From Hofstenia miamia (lineage: Eukaryota > Xenacoelomorpha > Acoela > Hofsteniidae): a stretch of DNA of 64,000 nt. Each line of letters starts with the position of its first letter. Position 1 is the first letter of the stretch. The stretch covers positions 1,073,678-1,137,677 of the forward strand of contig CABFPE010000199.1 in the NCBI GenBank assembly GCA_900660155.1, in the 5' to 3' direction. Of this stretch, positions 47,346 through 58,507 are shown one piece after another. The position numbers were made by a program, and so were the translations under genes. The notes beneath the pieces are model-generated. The model worked only from the letters and a program-made list of their open reading frames with translations, did not search any database and was not told the origin of the DNA.

Positions 47346-48079
47346 AGATCTATGATGCAATTTATTGAATTCAATTGTTTTACAAGATGTAGAAATTACA
47401 TAGGTCAAAGTCAATATATAGTTTTGTGTTCTATATGTAAAACAAAACATTAGAATACGAGGAATGAGGTTGATAAACAAAACACATTCTTAGAACAAAG
47501 AAATTTATAAACATCTTCAATATAAATATATCCACACTAGAAATGATTAGTCAGGTTAGGTCAAAATTTATAAAAACGAAAATGGGTTAGAATGCAATAC
47601 AAAACAATATCATACACATCAGCATATCCATTTTTTGGATTTGAGCCGATTAAGATTGAATTTTAAATATTATAATCGCAAATATAGACATTCTTTGTTC
47701 TGAACAGCAACCATTCAATTTTTAAGACCATCATGTAAATGGATTACCTATATTCGGGTTTAGAGATTTGTTAAAGAGCAAACCAGGTCCACGGTTCAAC
47801 TATTTCCCTGAGGGATACAGATCTGCAGGCCATCAGGTCATATTTAAGTAATACATGTGGTAAGGAAATATAAACTCACAAAGGGACTTACCCCAAAAAA
47901 GTCAGGATCAGGGGTGCATCTAAAAATTTCTGTAAGGGGGTACTGAAGATCTTTCCATAATATTTCTCATTCTAAATTTGATTAAATTTTCAATCTTTAT
48001 ACATTTCTCTACATATTATGATAACAATTTGAAAGTTCTTGTTGATGTTCTAGTTCGAACTTTCTGCTATTGCGTTTGA

Positions 48080-48087
<8 letters not shown>

Positions 48088-48118
<31 letters not shown>
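48088..48118. repeat. TA microsatellite
   Basis: About 15 TA units. Confidence 0.95.
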
Positions 48119-48121
<3 letters not shown>

Positions 48122-48696
48122 TTATTTATACATCTATTTCTTTCCCGTACTAAAATTATGCATTTTTAACAAAACAGAATATTGAATGAAGATATTTCAG
48201 TCATATTTTAGTTTAGCAAGTAAATATAATTGCAAATATTAAATCCGCTGATATCTCATGTTTTTTTTGTTCTCAGAATATGTTCATGGAGGCTGTGTCA
48301 TTTTTTAGAAAACCTTTTACCATTATAAAATAATTAATTTTCCAAAAAGTCATACTGATTTGCTTGCAATATAATGTAAAATCATATCTCTGACTAAATG
48401 TAAATGTTGCCTAAATTGCATTTACATACCGCACAAAGTAGCAAATATATATATATTAGCTTACAAGACATTATAGAATATCTTGATCATGTTATTTTAC
48501 ATTTATTTTTGGTGATTATAATTTGCCTTCAATGAATATTTATGAAGCTGCAATTATATTTGTTTCATAATATTCTTTAAAGTTAATGCAGATCTTAGAC
48601 TTTTCAACACATATCTATGGAAAACATTCGATTTAATTTTTACAAACAATTCTAATTGCAAAATATTTAAAATAATTTCTCCTACATTTAATTTAT

Positions 48697-49028
48697 AGTA
48701 CTGGCCCAAAGTTTGGGAACAATTTCCAAATTTAGAAATTTTTGTATTTTACACAATAAAACGCAATGTAGAAACAATATAGTAACACAATGTAGAAACA
48801 ATATGATAACACAATGTAGAAAGTAAATAGTTAATTCGGAATGCTCACTAATATTTTGTATGTCTACCATTATTGGCCAAACACACAGCAATGCAATTTT
48901 ACATTGATTCGACCAGCTTTCTACAATAATCATGAGTAATCTCTGTGCACCATACCACTTTAATTTGCTCCTTCAGATCGTCGAGTGATGTGCATTGGCG
49001 CTTCCTCAGACAGTTTTTGATGTGATGT
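48697..49028 (-). mobile_element. Truncated copy of the Tc1-type element
   Basis: Matches the left 310 bases of the element at 50099-51447, starting at the same inverted-repeat end (agtactggcc...gtttgggaac). It breaks off at tgatgtgatg within the transposase C-terminus. One inner segment (acacaatgtagaaacaatat) is repeated an extra time in this copy. Confidence 0.88.
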
Positions 49029-49129
49029 AGAATTTACAATATATACAAACACCTAAATATACACATGCACTACAAACTAAGCTAGACAATTAAAAACATC
49101 AATACAATCACACAATTAAAAAAGATAGA

Positions 49130-49460
49130 ATATATTCGATTTATCGCTACAGATTTTAAATGAACTTTTTATTTTTTAATAATTTTTTAAATTTCTTAAG
49201 GTTTCTTTCCTGTCTAATGCTGATTGGTAATTTGTTCCAAAGTTTGCAAGAATTTGGTGTGAAAGAATTGTTCCAATAACTTCCTTAGATATAGCATGAA
49301 GATTTCCTACAGCATCTATTGCTGGTTATATTTAGAATAACTCATTGTCATTATTGTCACTAGGTGTATTACTCTTTACGAAATGTTAATACTCTTAACT
49401 TTTGGAACTGGTTAATTGGTAGTTCATCAGTTACTGCAGGAAGCCAAGCTTTCTTGACTA
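49130..49460 (-). mobile_element. LINE C-terminal fragment
   Basis: Minus-strand frame reads FTPNSCKLWNKLPISIRQER and then NLKKFKKLLKNKKFI before a stop. This is the familiar end of CR1/jockey-type ORF2 proteins (LWNSLP..IR...SL..FKK.L). Further upstream (about 49440) ELPINQFQKLRVLTFRKE may belong to the same protein, with stops between. Confidence 0.6.
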
Positions 49461-49662
49461 GTAAGCTCTGCAACAATTCTGAACAATTAGCATTAGAATG
49501 TTCATTCCAAAAAAGGATTTCATTTCAGTGACATTGATGTTGAGTGATGACCCAGATTTTTGGACACTGCATAGATTGATATTCTCAACAATTTCATAAA
49601 AATGTTTTCTTTGAAATAATCAAAATACTGCAAGACAATTAGTTACTCAATATCCGGATGTT

Positions 49663-49935
49663 TTACTTCTTCCAATTATATGTGTGGTTTGACAAAGTGG
49701 AACGGTTATTATTGTTCTGGCTGCTACTGCTAGTAGTACCTCCATTTGAAGCTAAAAAACTTATCAATGTAACACTATCCACTTCATCATCATTATCATT
49801 ATCTCCATTATCATCTTTGTAGTTAGCTGGTGGAGACAGTTCAACATCATCAATATCATATTCATTTGATAATTCAGAGTGACTTAGTATTATTAAGTCA
49901 ACAATATCAGCCAACACTTTTTGGAAATTTATCAT
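49663..49935 (-). CDS. Hypothetical small acidic open frame
   Basis: An ATG-initiated frame of 90 codons. It begins MINFQKVLADIVDL and runs into Asp/Asn-rich (KDDNGDNDNDDEVDS) and Ser/Asn-rich stretches. No family was recognised. It lies between a LINE relic and a TA run, so it may be part of a repeat or a chance frame. Confidence 0.2.
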   Translation of the reverse strand: MINFQKVLADIVDLIILSHSELSNEYDIDDVELSPPANYKDDNGDNDNDDEVDSVTLISFLASNGGTTSSSSQNNNNRSTLSNHTYNWKK

Positions 49936-50098
49936 ATTATATATATATATATATAAATGTTGTTACTTTTTTAAAATGATATATTTGATAGTAGGTATTA
50001 GAAAAAGAACATACAACACATATTTTTAACAGCAGATTAAACGGAAATTATAAGGTCTATAATACATTTTGAGATCTAGTTGGATTACAAAATATATA

Positions 50099-51447
50099 CA
50101 GTACTGGCCAAAAGTTTGGGAACACTTTCCAAGTTTAGAAATTTTTGTATTTTACACTAAAAAACGCAATGTAGAAACAATATGATAACACCGTGTAGAA
50201 AGTAAATAGTTAATTCAGAAAAACTCACTAATATTTTGTAGGTTCGCATTATTGGCCAAACACGCAGCAATGCGATTTGACATTGACTCGACCAGCTTTC
50301 TACAATAATCATCAGTAATCTCTGTGCACCATACCACTTTAATTTGCTCCTTCAGATCGTCGAGTGATGTGCATTGGCGCTTCCTCAGACAGTTTTTGAT
50401 GTGATGCCAGCAATTTTCTATGACGTTGAGGTCTGGGGAGTTTCCCAGCGGCCAGTTCTCAAGCAGCTGAAAGTCTTGTGATGCAATCCACTGTTTCACA
50501 ACTTTGGCGCTATGGCAAGGAACACCATCTTGTTGTTGTACAGATGTTCTGCAAAGCTGCATAAACATGGGAACTTTCTCCTGAATTATTTTGAGGGAGG
50601 CATTGGCTGTGACTGTCTCGTTGTGAGGAACAAAATGCAGACCAGCACGTTCATTCGCAGTTATAGCAACCCAAATCATCACAGAGGGTGCTGAGCAAAC
50701 AGTTTGTTGCATGTAACGTGCGTTGAATCTTTGCTTTCTTGGTCGTCGAATGTGTGGCCAGTATGATGTAAACTGGCAAATCTTGGATTCGTCACTAAAT
50801 ATTACTTGATGCCACATCTCAGGGGTGTAGTGTTGGTATCGCCTGCAGAAAAGCAACTGGTCTTGAATGTTCTTTGAAGACAATTGGAGTTCGGCTACCG
50901 GTTTCAGGATGGAAGGTCAAATGTAGTATTCAATCGACGCCTAATGGTGCGTGTTGATACATTCTTACTACCACGCCTAGATTTGGTTTGACTTCAGAAG
51001 ATGAAGAGAATGGCTGATTGACGACGTAATGGTGAATGAGATGATCAATCTGAGAGGTTGTCACCTTTGGTCTACCAGACCACTTGCGAGAAGAAAAATT
51101 TTGCAGTTCCTGATAGCAGTAACACCTCTGGATACTGAAGGTATTGACACGCCCATTCTAACAGTTATAGCGTGATAATTGTACCACTCCTCTTGCAAGA
51201 TATGAATTTGAGTACGCTTTGCTGGTGAAATTTCACTACTACGGCCCAAATTTCAAACTATGATAGTGCTTTTTCAGTGAAAATATATTGTGGGTAAATC
51301 TAAAGTTGTGTTAATTTGATTGGCTAAATGAATCTGTTGCAAATTCTAAGAAAAAATTGGGAAGTACGGGAATTTTACGAAGTTTCCAGGAAATAGCATA
51401 AAACACGATTTAGACAGGTTATTATTCCCAAACTTTTGGCCAGTACT
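50099..51447 (-). mobile_element. Tc1-type transposon, nearly complete, DD36E-like spacing
   Basis: Inverted ends CAGTACTGGCCAAAAGTTTG (left) and the same from GTACTGG on the right, with TA at both borders. The minus-strand transposase C-terminal part is open at 50215-50883. The catalytic triad is Asp in VIFSDESK, Asp in VQQQDGVPCH and Glu in DLNVIENCW. I count 36 residues between the second and third, which fits the DD36E (Incomer) group rather than classic DD34E Tc1. The N-terminal helix-turn-helix (MGRSSEISPAKR, GVSIPSVSR) is at 51061-51249. Stops and frameshifts separate the two parts, so the copy is dead. Confidence 0.88.
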
Positions 51448-51454
51448 ATATATA

Positions 51455-51588
51455 NNNNNNNNNNNNNNNNNNNNNNNNNNNNNNNNNNNNNNNNNNNNNN
51501 NNNNNNNNNNNNNNNNNNNNNNNNNNNNNNNNNNNNNNNNNNNNNNNNNNNNNNNNNNNNNNNNNNNNNNNNNNNNNNNNNNNNNNNN
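51455..51588. other. Assembly gap (134 N)
   Basis: Run of N directly after the right end of the Tc1-type element, inside TA-rich sequence. Confidence 0.99.
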
Positions 51589-51603
51589 AATTTATATGTA
51601 AAA

Positions 51604-51608
<5 letters not shown>

Positions 51609-51644
<36 letters not shown>
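51609..51644. repeat. TA microsatellite
   Basis: About 18 TA units beside the assembly gap. Confidence 0.95.
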
Positions 51645-51645
<1 letters not shown>

Positions 51646-53165
51646 TTGTACTTTCAATAATTTTTCGAATTCCATCAAAAGTTACAGAACTTTTCAAAAC
51701 TACTTTTTCTCAAGAAATATGAATTTTGCCTAGCTTGTACAAATTTTTCTTTCTTTTACCAAAATTATTATGTGGATCATTGATATACTTTGTAATATTA
51801 CTTGAAGTACTGTGCAACGAAGCTCTCTTTTCTTGCCAAGCTACTTTCCCTAACATTAAGTAAATTTATTCAATCGTATTGCATGTATCAATGAAAAAAG
51901 TTACACGTGATCATTCTCAAATGGAAAGGTATTATATAACATTAAAAAGATTTTAAGAACTGGATAAAATGAATTAATTAAAATCATTCAACTTTTCTTT
52001 TTTCAACACATCAAGATGAACTGGTGGTCCACAATACCGCTTCCTTTTTTGATGAAGTTGAAGAGTTGCTAATGGAATTCTAACACCGTATCAAAAGTGG
52101 CTGAGCAATTTGGGGATATTTTCGTTTGCACTAGGTTCACAATAGCAAAATCCTCTTGCCCCTAAAAACTTTATGAAATCGATATCGAAAAATCAGGTAG
52201 AATCTATTCTAAAACATTTAAAAACCTATTGAATGGCTGTGGCCTAGATTAAATATCTGTTCATCTACTCAAGAGATCTTTCAATTTTTTTTCAATTATC
52301 CCGAGATTTTGCAATTGTAAGAATAATTCTGTTAATAAAAAAAAACGCTCAAAATCTGAAGTCTTGAATGATAGGTATATCAGTATTTGTTTGAAGTTTA
52401 CCTTCTTTTTGAAAAAGTAATATTTGATGTATTATTTTTCCTAGTAGTATTTAAGACTCAATTTATGCTGCAAGTGGCAAAAGTTGTGTATGGCTGCAAA
52501 TAGGATTAATTGAAATCGATAAATTGAAAGGGAAGCTTTTTTCCTTTTTTCAAGTCATGCACGCTGACAAAATTATCCATATTGTCAATTCCCAAGCCAG
52601 GACATATTCTAAGCTTTTTTTACAACTGTCCTAACTCAGCCAGATAACATTTGCACCTAGATGGGGAAGTTCGGGGTCCCAGTAACATGTATAAGTAGCG
52701 ATCATCCACTGAAACACGACACTGTGTGCAAAAAATTTTTAAGCAGGCATGAATATGGAATTTTGTGCTGTTCCACCGTTGCCAAAAATTTTTCAATAGT
52801 GATTTTTAAAAGTACTTCACAACCATTTGCTCAACACTTTAAAGCAAAGTGCAACAATTCAATAAAAAACAAAAAAATGAATTCAAGATAGAATACTCTA
52901 AAATTTGCTAGATGCTTTTCCTCTGCTTATCCTGATTATTATTTGCAAAGCCTTGAAAAATTGTCTTACTTTGGTACAGCCTAAAATGCAAAGATAGTTT
53001 ACCTAGGTAGTGTTTCTTTTTTACTTCTGCGCGCTTCATATTTACAACTGCCTGTTAGAATATGCCTTGCCCGAAAAATGTAAGTAAATGGAATGTTTAG
53101 ATGAATGTTTGATGATTCAGATATTGTATGCTACACTTTGTAATATTAATATAATAGAAACTATT
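51645..53165. other. Spacer upstream of the Gypsy fossil
   Basis: No gene recognised. The 76-codon frame at 52661-52891 has no motif I know. It may include decayed upstream parts of the retrotransposon. Confidence 0.4.
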
Positions 53166-53169
53166 ACTT

Positions 53170-55404
53170 AATTGCAAGAATATATGAAGATACCAATATC
53201 ACCATCTCGTGACAAGCTTACTAATTTTAACGGACACAATATACCAATCAGTGGAGAAGTCAAATTACCTGCTGTCATAAGAAGGAATAAAAGAAAATTT
53301 AATTTCAAATTTTTAGTTGTCCCAACTAATAACAAAGCGATTTTGGCATAAGCACGTCATTGAAAGCAGAAATGCTGGAAGTAAAATTCAAGAACCCTGA
53401 GGAGAACAAAATACATTCTATCAAAAGCTCAAGAAATGCCAACCTTTTTTGGATGATGCCCGGAAAGCAATGACCAAGCATCCGGGCCAGCAAAAAATGC
53501 GTTAATGAAAATATTGAGCAAATAAAATGACGTTTTCTCCGGTTATGGCAAAGTTTATAACAAGTACAAAATTCTTTTGAAGCAATCTGTAAGACCAATT
53601 ATGCATCCTCCTAGAGGATACCCCTTGTCGCAAATTCCAAGGTTGAAAAGCAAGTTGAAAGATCTTCAAGCGTCTGGAATAATTTCAAAGGTGGATGAAG
53701 CAACAGAATGGTTTGGTAGCATGGTAGTTGTCGAAAAGTCTAACGGAGATTTAAGGATTACCTTTGATAACAAAACACAACCAACAAACTAACCGAGAAT
53801 ACCACTATCCGCCTTCGAACGCAAGACTTCGAGAGTTCTTCAGTCATGGATCTATCAAACTGTTATTGGCACATTCCACTAACAAGGCGTTCATCACTCT
53901 TGTGTACTTTTAACACACCATTTGATCGAGACTATCATTTGGATTGTCATCTACATCAGACAAATCACAGAGTTTGATTGATCAATAGTTTGGAGACATC
54001 GATAACGTAATCGCAATCCACGACGACATCTGTATAGCTACTGCTACAAAAGAAGATCATATTGAAACATTGAAATTAGCATTACAACGCGCACTCCTAA
54101 GAAATGTAAATCTCAATAGAAGAATGATTCAAATGATGAAGAACACTGTAAAATATTTGGGATTTATCATAAGTGACCACGATTTCATTCCGGCCCAAAT
54201 ATAGGAGAAGTTATTGAAAGATATTCCCAGCATTGAAAATCCAATACAAACCAGGTAAATTACTCTTTCTTGCTGACACGATATCTAGATTCAAATTGCC
54301 CAGAATAAATAGTAGTGAATTGGAATGAAAGTTAGAGATACCTGTCCATATGTTGTCAACGACTGAAACACTGAACATAGTTCAAGTTCGCAATGAAGTT
54401 TTGAGCGATCCTTACTAGAGAAAATTCAAAACTTAAATGATATTTTCTCATTGGATGGAATTCCTCACCAGATTGCTGCTGATAATAACCCGTTTGGCTC
54501 CAAAGAATTTGAGGCTTTTGCACATAGGCTCGACATTTCATTGATGCATTGTAGTCCCAGGTATCCACAATCCAATGGCATGGCCGAAAGAGTAGTCAGA
54601 ATTTTTAAAGAGATGTTTAAGAAGACTTCTGATTACAGAAGAGCACCAATGGACTGCAATAATTCACCGTTATCATTCTGTAGATACTCCCCAGGTGCGT
54701 TGTTTTATAGTCGTCGTCTAAGATCCAATGCACTGATGACAAATGAAGGGCTCATTCCAAAGGTGGGTTCAAAAGATGAATTTAAAAAATTGGAAAGCAA
54801 GTACAGATCTTCGCAGGAAAAAATCTACAATTGTCAGGCGTAAACATTAGAAGATTCAAAATCTGTGGCAAACATAAAATTTGTAAAATTGAGAAACTCT
54901 ATTGGAACGTTCGTGGGTAACGCAAATCACCAAGATATTATATTGAAAAAGTGGGAAACATTTTCATCCGAAGTAACCGATGACACTTGATAGACTTGGA
55001 TAAGTCTAAGGAGCGGAATCAATGAGTAACTACAGCCCCGCAAACGATTTCAATTGGTTAGTTCAAGATGATGCATCCACTCCTCAAAAGAAAATAAGGA
55101 TGCACTAACAACGTCAGGAAGCAATACTTCATTCACACGTAACAATTAAAGACCTCAAAATTATGGTTGTCCCATAAACTCAAGTTATCGCTTCAACTAA
55201 GAACTACTGTAAAAATGGAGGATGTTGCATTGGTTAAGTTTACTCCATGTTTACCTTCGATGTACTGGGACAGTAGTTACTATTTACCGTGATGTGTCGT
55301 GGCATACTAGTCACCATGTAATATCTATTGTATATAATTGCAATCCTTGTCACTTGTAAGTTAATAAAACGATTTTACTCATTAGTTACTGTCAAATCGT
55401 TACA
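53170..55404 (+). mobile_element. Gypsy-type LTR retrotransposon fossil (pol, possible 3' LTR)
   Basis: Plus-strand remains in normal Gypsy order: protease end (KLTNFNGHNIPISGEVKL, about 53215), reverse transcriptase (PPRGYPLSQIPRLKSKL and VDEATEWFGSMVVVEKSNGD, then HDDICIATATKEDH and KYLGFIIS near 54160), the linker before integrase (KLLFLADTISRF), and the integrase core (SPRYPQSNGMAERVV, about 54570). A short segment at 55295-55404 begins tgtcgtgg, contains aataaa and ends ttaca; it may be a 3' LTR, but no 5' partner was found. The element is broken, with many breaks, and looks old. Confidence 0.75.
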
Positions 55405-56330
55405 GAAAATACAAATATGCTTAGTAATAATTGTCGAATACGTGTCAAAGTATGAAAGTGCAATATTTTACGTACAGAATTTTTATACTAGATAAATAAA
55501 TGTGGTATATTTAATTAGTATAAAATTTTTTAACATTGTGAAGATATACAAAGTGAGTTCAAATCGAAAAAATGAAAAATTTATGATTGTTGTTTGACTT
55601 AGCTAACCTTATTGCAGATGAAGAATTCATTCAGACAGACTTCTTCTACTCCTACAATCTACAAGCTAAAAATATAAATGGTTCAAACCGTCTGCTGACT
55701 GAATATATAGTTTTATTGTATAATAATCAGAAATAGTCCAAGAGTTGAAATTACATTTCAATATAACGAAAACATTCAAATATATTTCGAATTACAAAGT
55801 CATCGTCAGTTTTACAAATAATTCCCTTTAATTTTTACTTGATTTTATAATAATATTTTATTTCACTAAATCTTAATTATTGGTAGCAATAGTTTATGTT
55901 TATAATTATCTTTTGTATTTAGACATGGTTAAAATGATCTAATTACAATGCTTTAAGTAATTTTAAGATATTTTGCATCAGTATTCTTTAAAATTCTTAC
56001 ATCATAACTTAGTCCACAATTTTTTTTCGGAATCAAATTATGCCTTAGGTTCTACAACGCCTTCAATTTTTTCGGCAACGAGGAAATAGCTGAGGAATAT
56101 GGCAACCAATTTTTAAAAATCATAATGATATAAATTAACTTTTTACACATTAAATTTTATTTTAGAAAGAAGAATATTTCCGAGGATTTATTAATGCGCA
56201 ACATAATAATTTCAAATTTATCACTCATTTTTGTCAATAAAGGCAATTCCTGACGTTAAAATATCTTGTTAATATTTTATGGTATTTATATTTTTTTTGC
56301 AAGGTGTAAATAGATTAAGCAATATGAAAA
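55405..56330. other. AT-rich spacer
   Basis: No gene or repeat recognised. Confidence 0.45.
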
Positions 56331-56336
56331 CATTCA

Positions 56337-56579
56337 TTGACCATGAGCGATGCATTGAAATCGGGTGTTTTAAATGTCTTAAATAATAAAAAAAAAGATG
56401 AACAATTATTCAGCAAGATCCAATCAAATTCGACACACCCCCTTCGACACATCCTTCCTAATAGAACTCAATTCGCTGCAGAGAGATTAAGACCACGTAT
56501 GCCTCCAACGATTCTGGCAAAAAAATATCAAAACCTCAAAATTTTTCCAAACAGATGCCTGAAATATCCATATTCGTAA
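56337..56579 (+). mobile_element. LINE C-terminal fragment
   Basis: An 80-codon frame with LFSKIQSNSTHPLRHILPNR, comparable to LWQKIQSKENHPLSHFVPN near the C-terminus of the LINE at 32498-33660. It is the tail of an ORF2 protein of that kind. Upstream sequence is not recognisable. Confidence 0.5.
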
Positions 56580-56632
56580 ATTTGTAAACTATATATTCTG
56601 AATGTTATTTTCAGATACATAATCATAAAATA

Positions 56633-56633
<1 letters not shown>

Positions 56634-56681
<48 letters not shown>
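56634..56681. repeat. TTA microsatellite
   Basis: About 16 TTA units. Confidence 0.95.
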
Positions 56682-56682
<1 letters not shown>

Positions 56683-56805
56683 CTAGTACTAGTAATGTTA
56701 GTAACGTGTAAATTGGATCATTTCCTTGGATGCTTGTGTTGTGCATAGGTTTTCTTTTTGTTGAATAAATCCTATATTCTTTTTATGCTGTAACCCTACA
56801 GATTA

Positions 56806-56980
56806 CATAAACACAGAGAAACAAGTGGAATACATTAGTTGCTGCAAACTCCGCCAAATTTTAATGATACTATTATAATTATAAAATGGTCATGTAAGAT
56901 GCATTATAAGCAACTTGCAATGCCAAGATCAACTTAGTTTTCTGAAGGTTCGTGATTACTGTAATTATTAATACAAAGAA
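56806..56980 (-). repeat. Repeat shared with the hAT element interior
   Basis: Similar to 35970-36170 in the same orientation (cagagaaacaagtggaatac, gcaacttgcaatgccaagatc). It lies directly downstream of the TATA box of the promoter-like cassette, read on the minus strand, so it would be the first transcribed part. Confidence 0.75.
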
Positions 56981-56984
56981 TTTT

Positions 56985-57387
56985 ATAGAGCCTTGACATA
57001 GCAATAATAGGGTATGAGTAGTAGAAGGGACTCGTATTTCATCTCACTTTTTTCTGATTGGTCGAGAGGTGGCTCGTAGGAGGTGTCACTTTGTTCTGAT
57101 TGGTCGAGAGGGGTGGCCTTTGACCTGAGACGCCGTGGATATTGGCGCGGGGGGTGTTTTACTGACGTCATGGATGTACTTTTACTAGTTTTTGTATTAT
57201 TTATGTGACCTAATTTAGTTTGCACTTACTTACTTTTTTAGTTTTACTTTCCCACATTTACTTACTTACTTTTTTAGTTTTACTTTCTTTCCCACATTAA
57301 CATACTTTACATTTATTACTTTCCCACATTAACTTACTTTACATGTATTACTTTCACACATTAACTTACTTTACATGTATTACTTTN
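56985..57387 (-). promoter_or_regulatory. Promoter-like repeat: CRE, CCAAT boxes, TATA box
   Basis: Read on the minus strand: a minisatellite (aagttaatgtgggaaagtaa, 57235-57387), a CRE-like tgacgtca (near 57165), gcgccaatatcc, two copies of ctcgaccaatcagaa spaced about 50 bp apart, each holding a CCAAT box, and a TATA box ctctataaaat near 56985. Order and spacing are those of an RNA polymerase II promoter. The minisatellite-to-CRE part recurs at 29790-30076 in the other orientation, so the cassette is mobile or repeated. It may be the promoter of an unidentified mobile element. The 80-codon frame across it is not thought to be real. Confidence 0.6.
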
Positions 57388-57389
57388 TT

Positions 57390-58050
57390 ATTATTATTAA
57401 TTTAGTTAATACTATTATTTTATAGATTACTTCAGTAGAGGATATGTAGTATATTTTCCTTTTCAAAAGCATTTGGTTGTATAAACCTCGACATTTGCTT
57501 TTTATGAAACTCGAGTGTAAATTTGTAATTATTGGCAATTGTCTTCAACTGCTAACTTTTAATCTAAAATATCACTAAAACGAATTGAATTTTGACATTT
57601 CGATTCAAAGAGATTGGACATAAGTTTATCAAATGCAACTTATGGATAAATCTGAAATGATTTGTTTTGGTAACAACTTAGTACCATTGAATATTATCCC
57701 ATTTAAGTATTTAGGTGTCATATTAAGTGAAAAACACAATGTTTAATGAGCAAACAGTCATTAATGAAATACAGATTCGTATCATAAGGTCAATAACACT
57801 GATATAAATTAGTGCACTAAATAAATGCTTTGCCAATATTGAAACCGTTCATGATGCTGAATTTTATTGTGCATTTTTCTAAGACTTGATGCACATGAAT
57901 ACTGTTTGTGCAGTCAGTACATCATCCTAACAATTTAGATGGTTGCATCGACAAATTTTGAATCCCGCAGTTATAAGGCAGTAATTCATACGGTTGTGTA
58001 AGATCAGTGTGTCAGAGGTAAAACAAATAACTAGTGTTGGTTGATTTTGT
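57390..58050 (+). mobile_element. Spacer with a LINE reverse transcriptase fragment
   Basis: Around 57635-57740 the plus strand reads KSEMICFGNNLVPLNIIPFK and then YLGVILSEKHN. This is the region just after the catalytic motif of LINE reverse transcriptases (FKYLGV core). It is open for only about 35 codons. The rest of the stretch is unrecognised. Confidence 0.5.
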
Positions 58051-58077
58051 GATATATATATATATATATATATATAT

Positions 58078-58196
58078 AAAGGATTTGGAACGCATTCAAA
58101 AGCGTGCTCTGCGGATAATTTTTCCAAATTTTAAATATGAAGCAGCATGTCTTATCAGCAAGTGTCAATCTCTAAGTGATCGACGAAATTCATGCT
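58078..58196 (+). mobile_element. 119-bp LINE piece between TA microsatellites
   Basis: Exact inverted copy, by eye, of 32698-32816, part of the LINE C-terminal coding region (ERIQKRALRIIFPNFKYEA). It starts directly after a TA run (58052-58077) and ends in another (58197-58210). Confidence 0.9.
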
Positions 58197-58434
58197 ATAT
58201 ATATATATATCTCCCGCTAAATGTTTTTTTACGAACCTCATCATAACCGCGTTTCCAAACATAAATCTTTGAAATTTTGTAGAAGAGTGTCTCCTTAATT
58301 TGCTTAACCCCATTGTAAATATATTTAAGTTCGAGCATATACTGCAGGAGCAATGACCAAAAAAGAAATTTCGGACTGTTTCCTGACAAATTTAAGGTTT
58401 TTGCATTTTCCATAGCAAAAAGCGGGAACTATGC

Positions 58435-58436
<2 letters not shown>

Positions 58437-58473
<37 letters not shown>

Positions 58474-58507
58474 TATATAGTGTATACATGCATATATATA
58501 TATATAC
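58437..58507. repeat. TA-rich microsatellite
   Basis: TA run interrupted by tacatgc and tagtgtatacatgc. The minus-strand frames here rich in Tyr/Ile are by-products. Confidence 0.95.

Larger units (their letters stand above)
45061..48696. other. AT-rich spacer with one dispersed repeat
   Basis: No gene recognised. A 68-codon frame at 45589-45795 has no known motif. The repeat at 47080-47345 is listed separately. A TA microsatellite lies at 48088-48118. Near 47905 the phrase aggggtgcatctaaaaatttctgtaaggggg resembles one end of a MITE, without a partner. Confidence 0.45.

Noticed and set aside
56983-57225. 80-codon minus-strand frame across the promoter-like cassette
   Set aside because: It is similar to a frame in the other copy only because the DNA is repeated; it runs through the CCAAT and TATA motifs.
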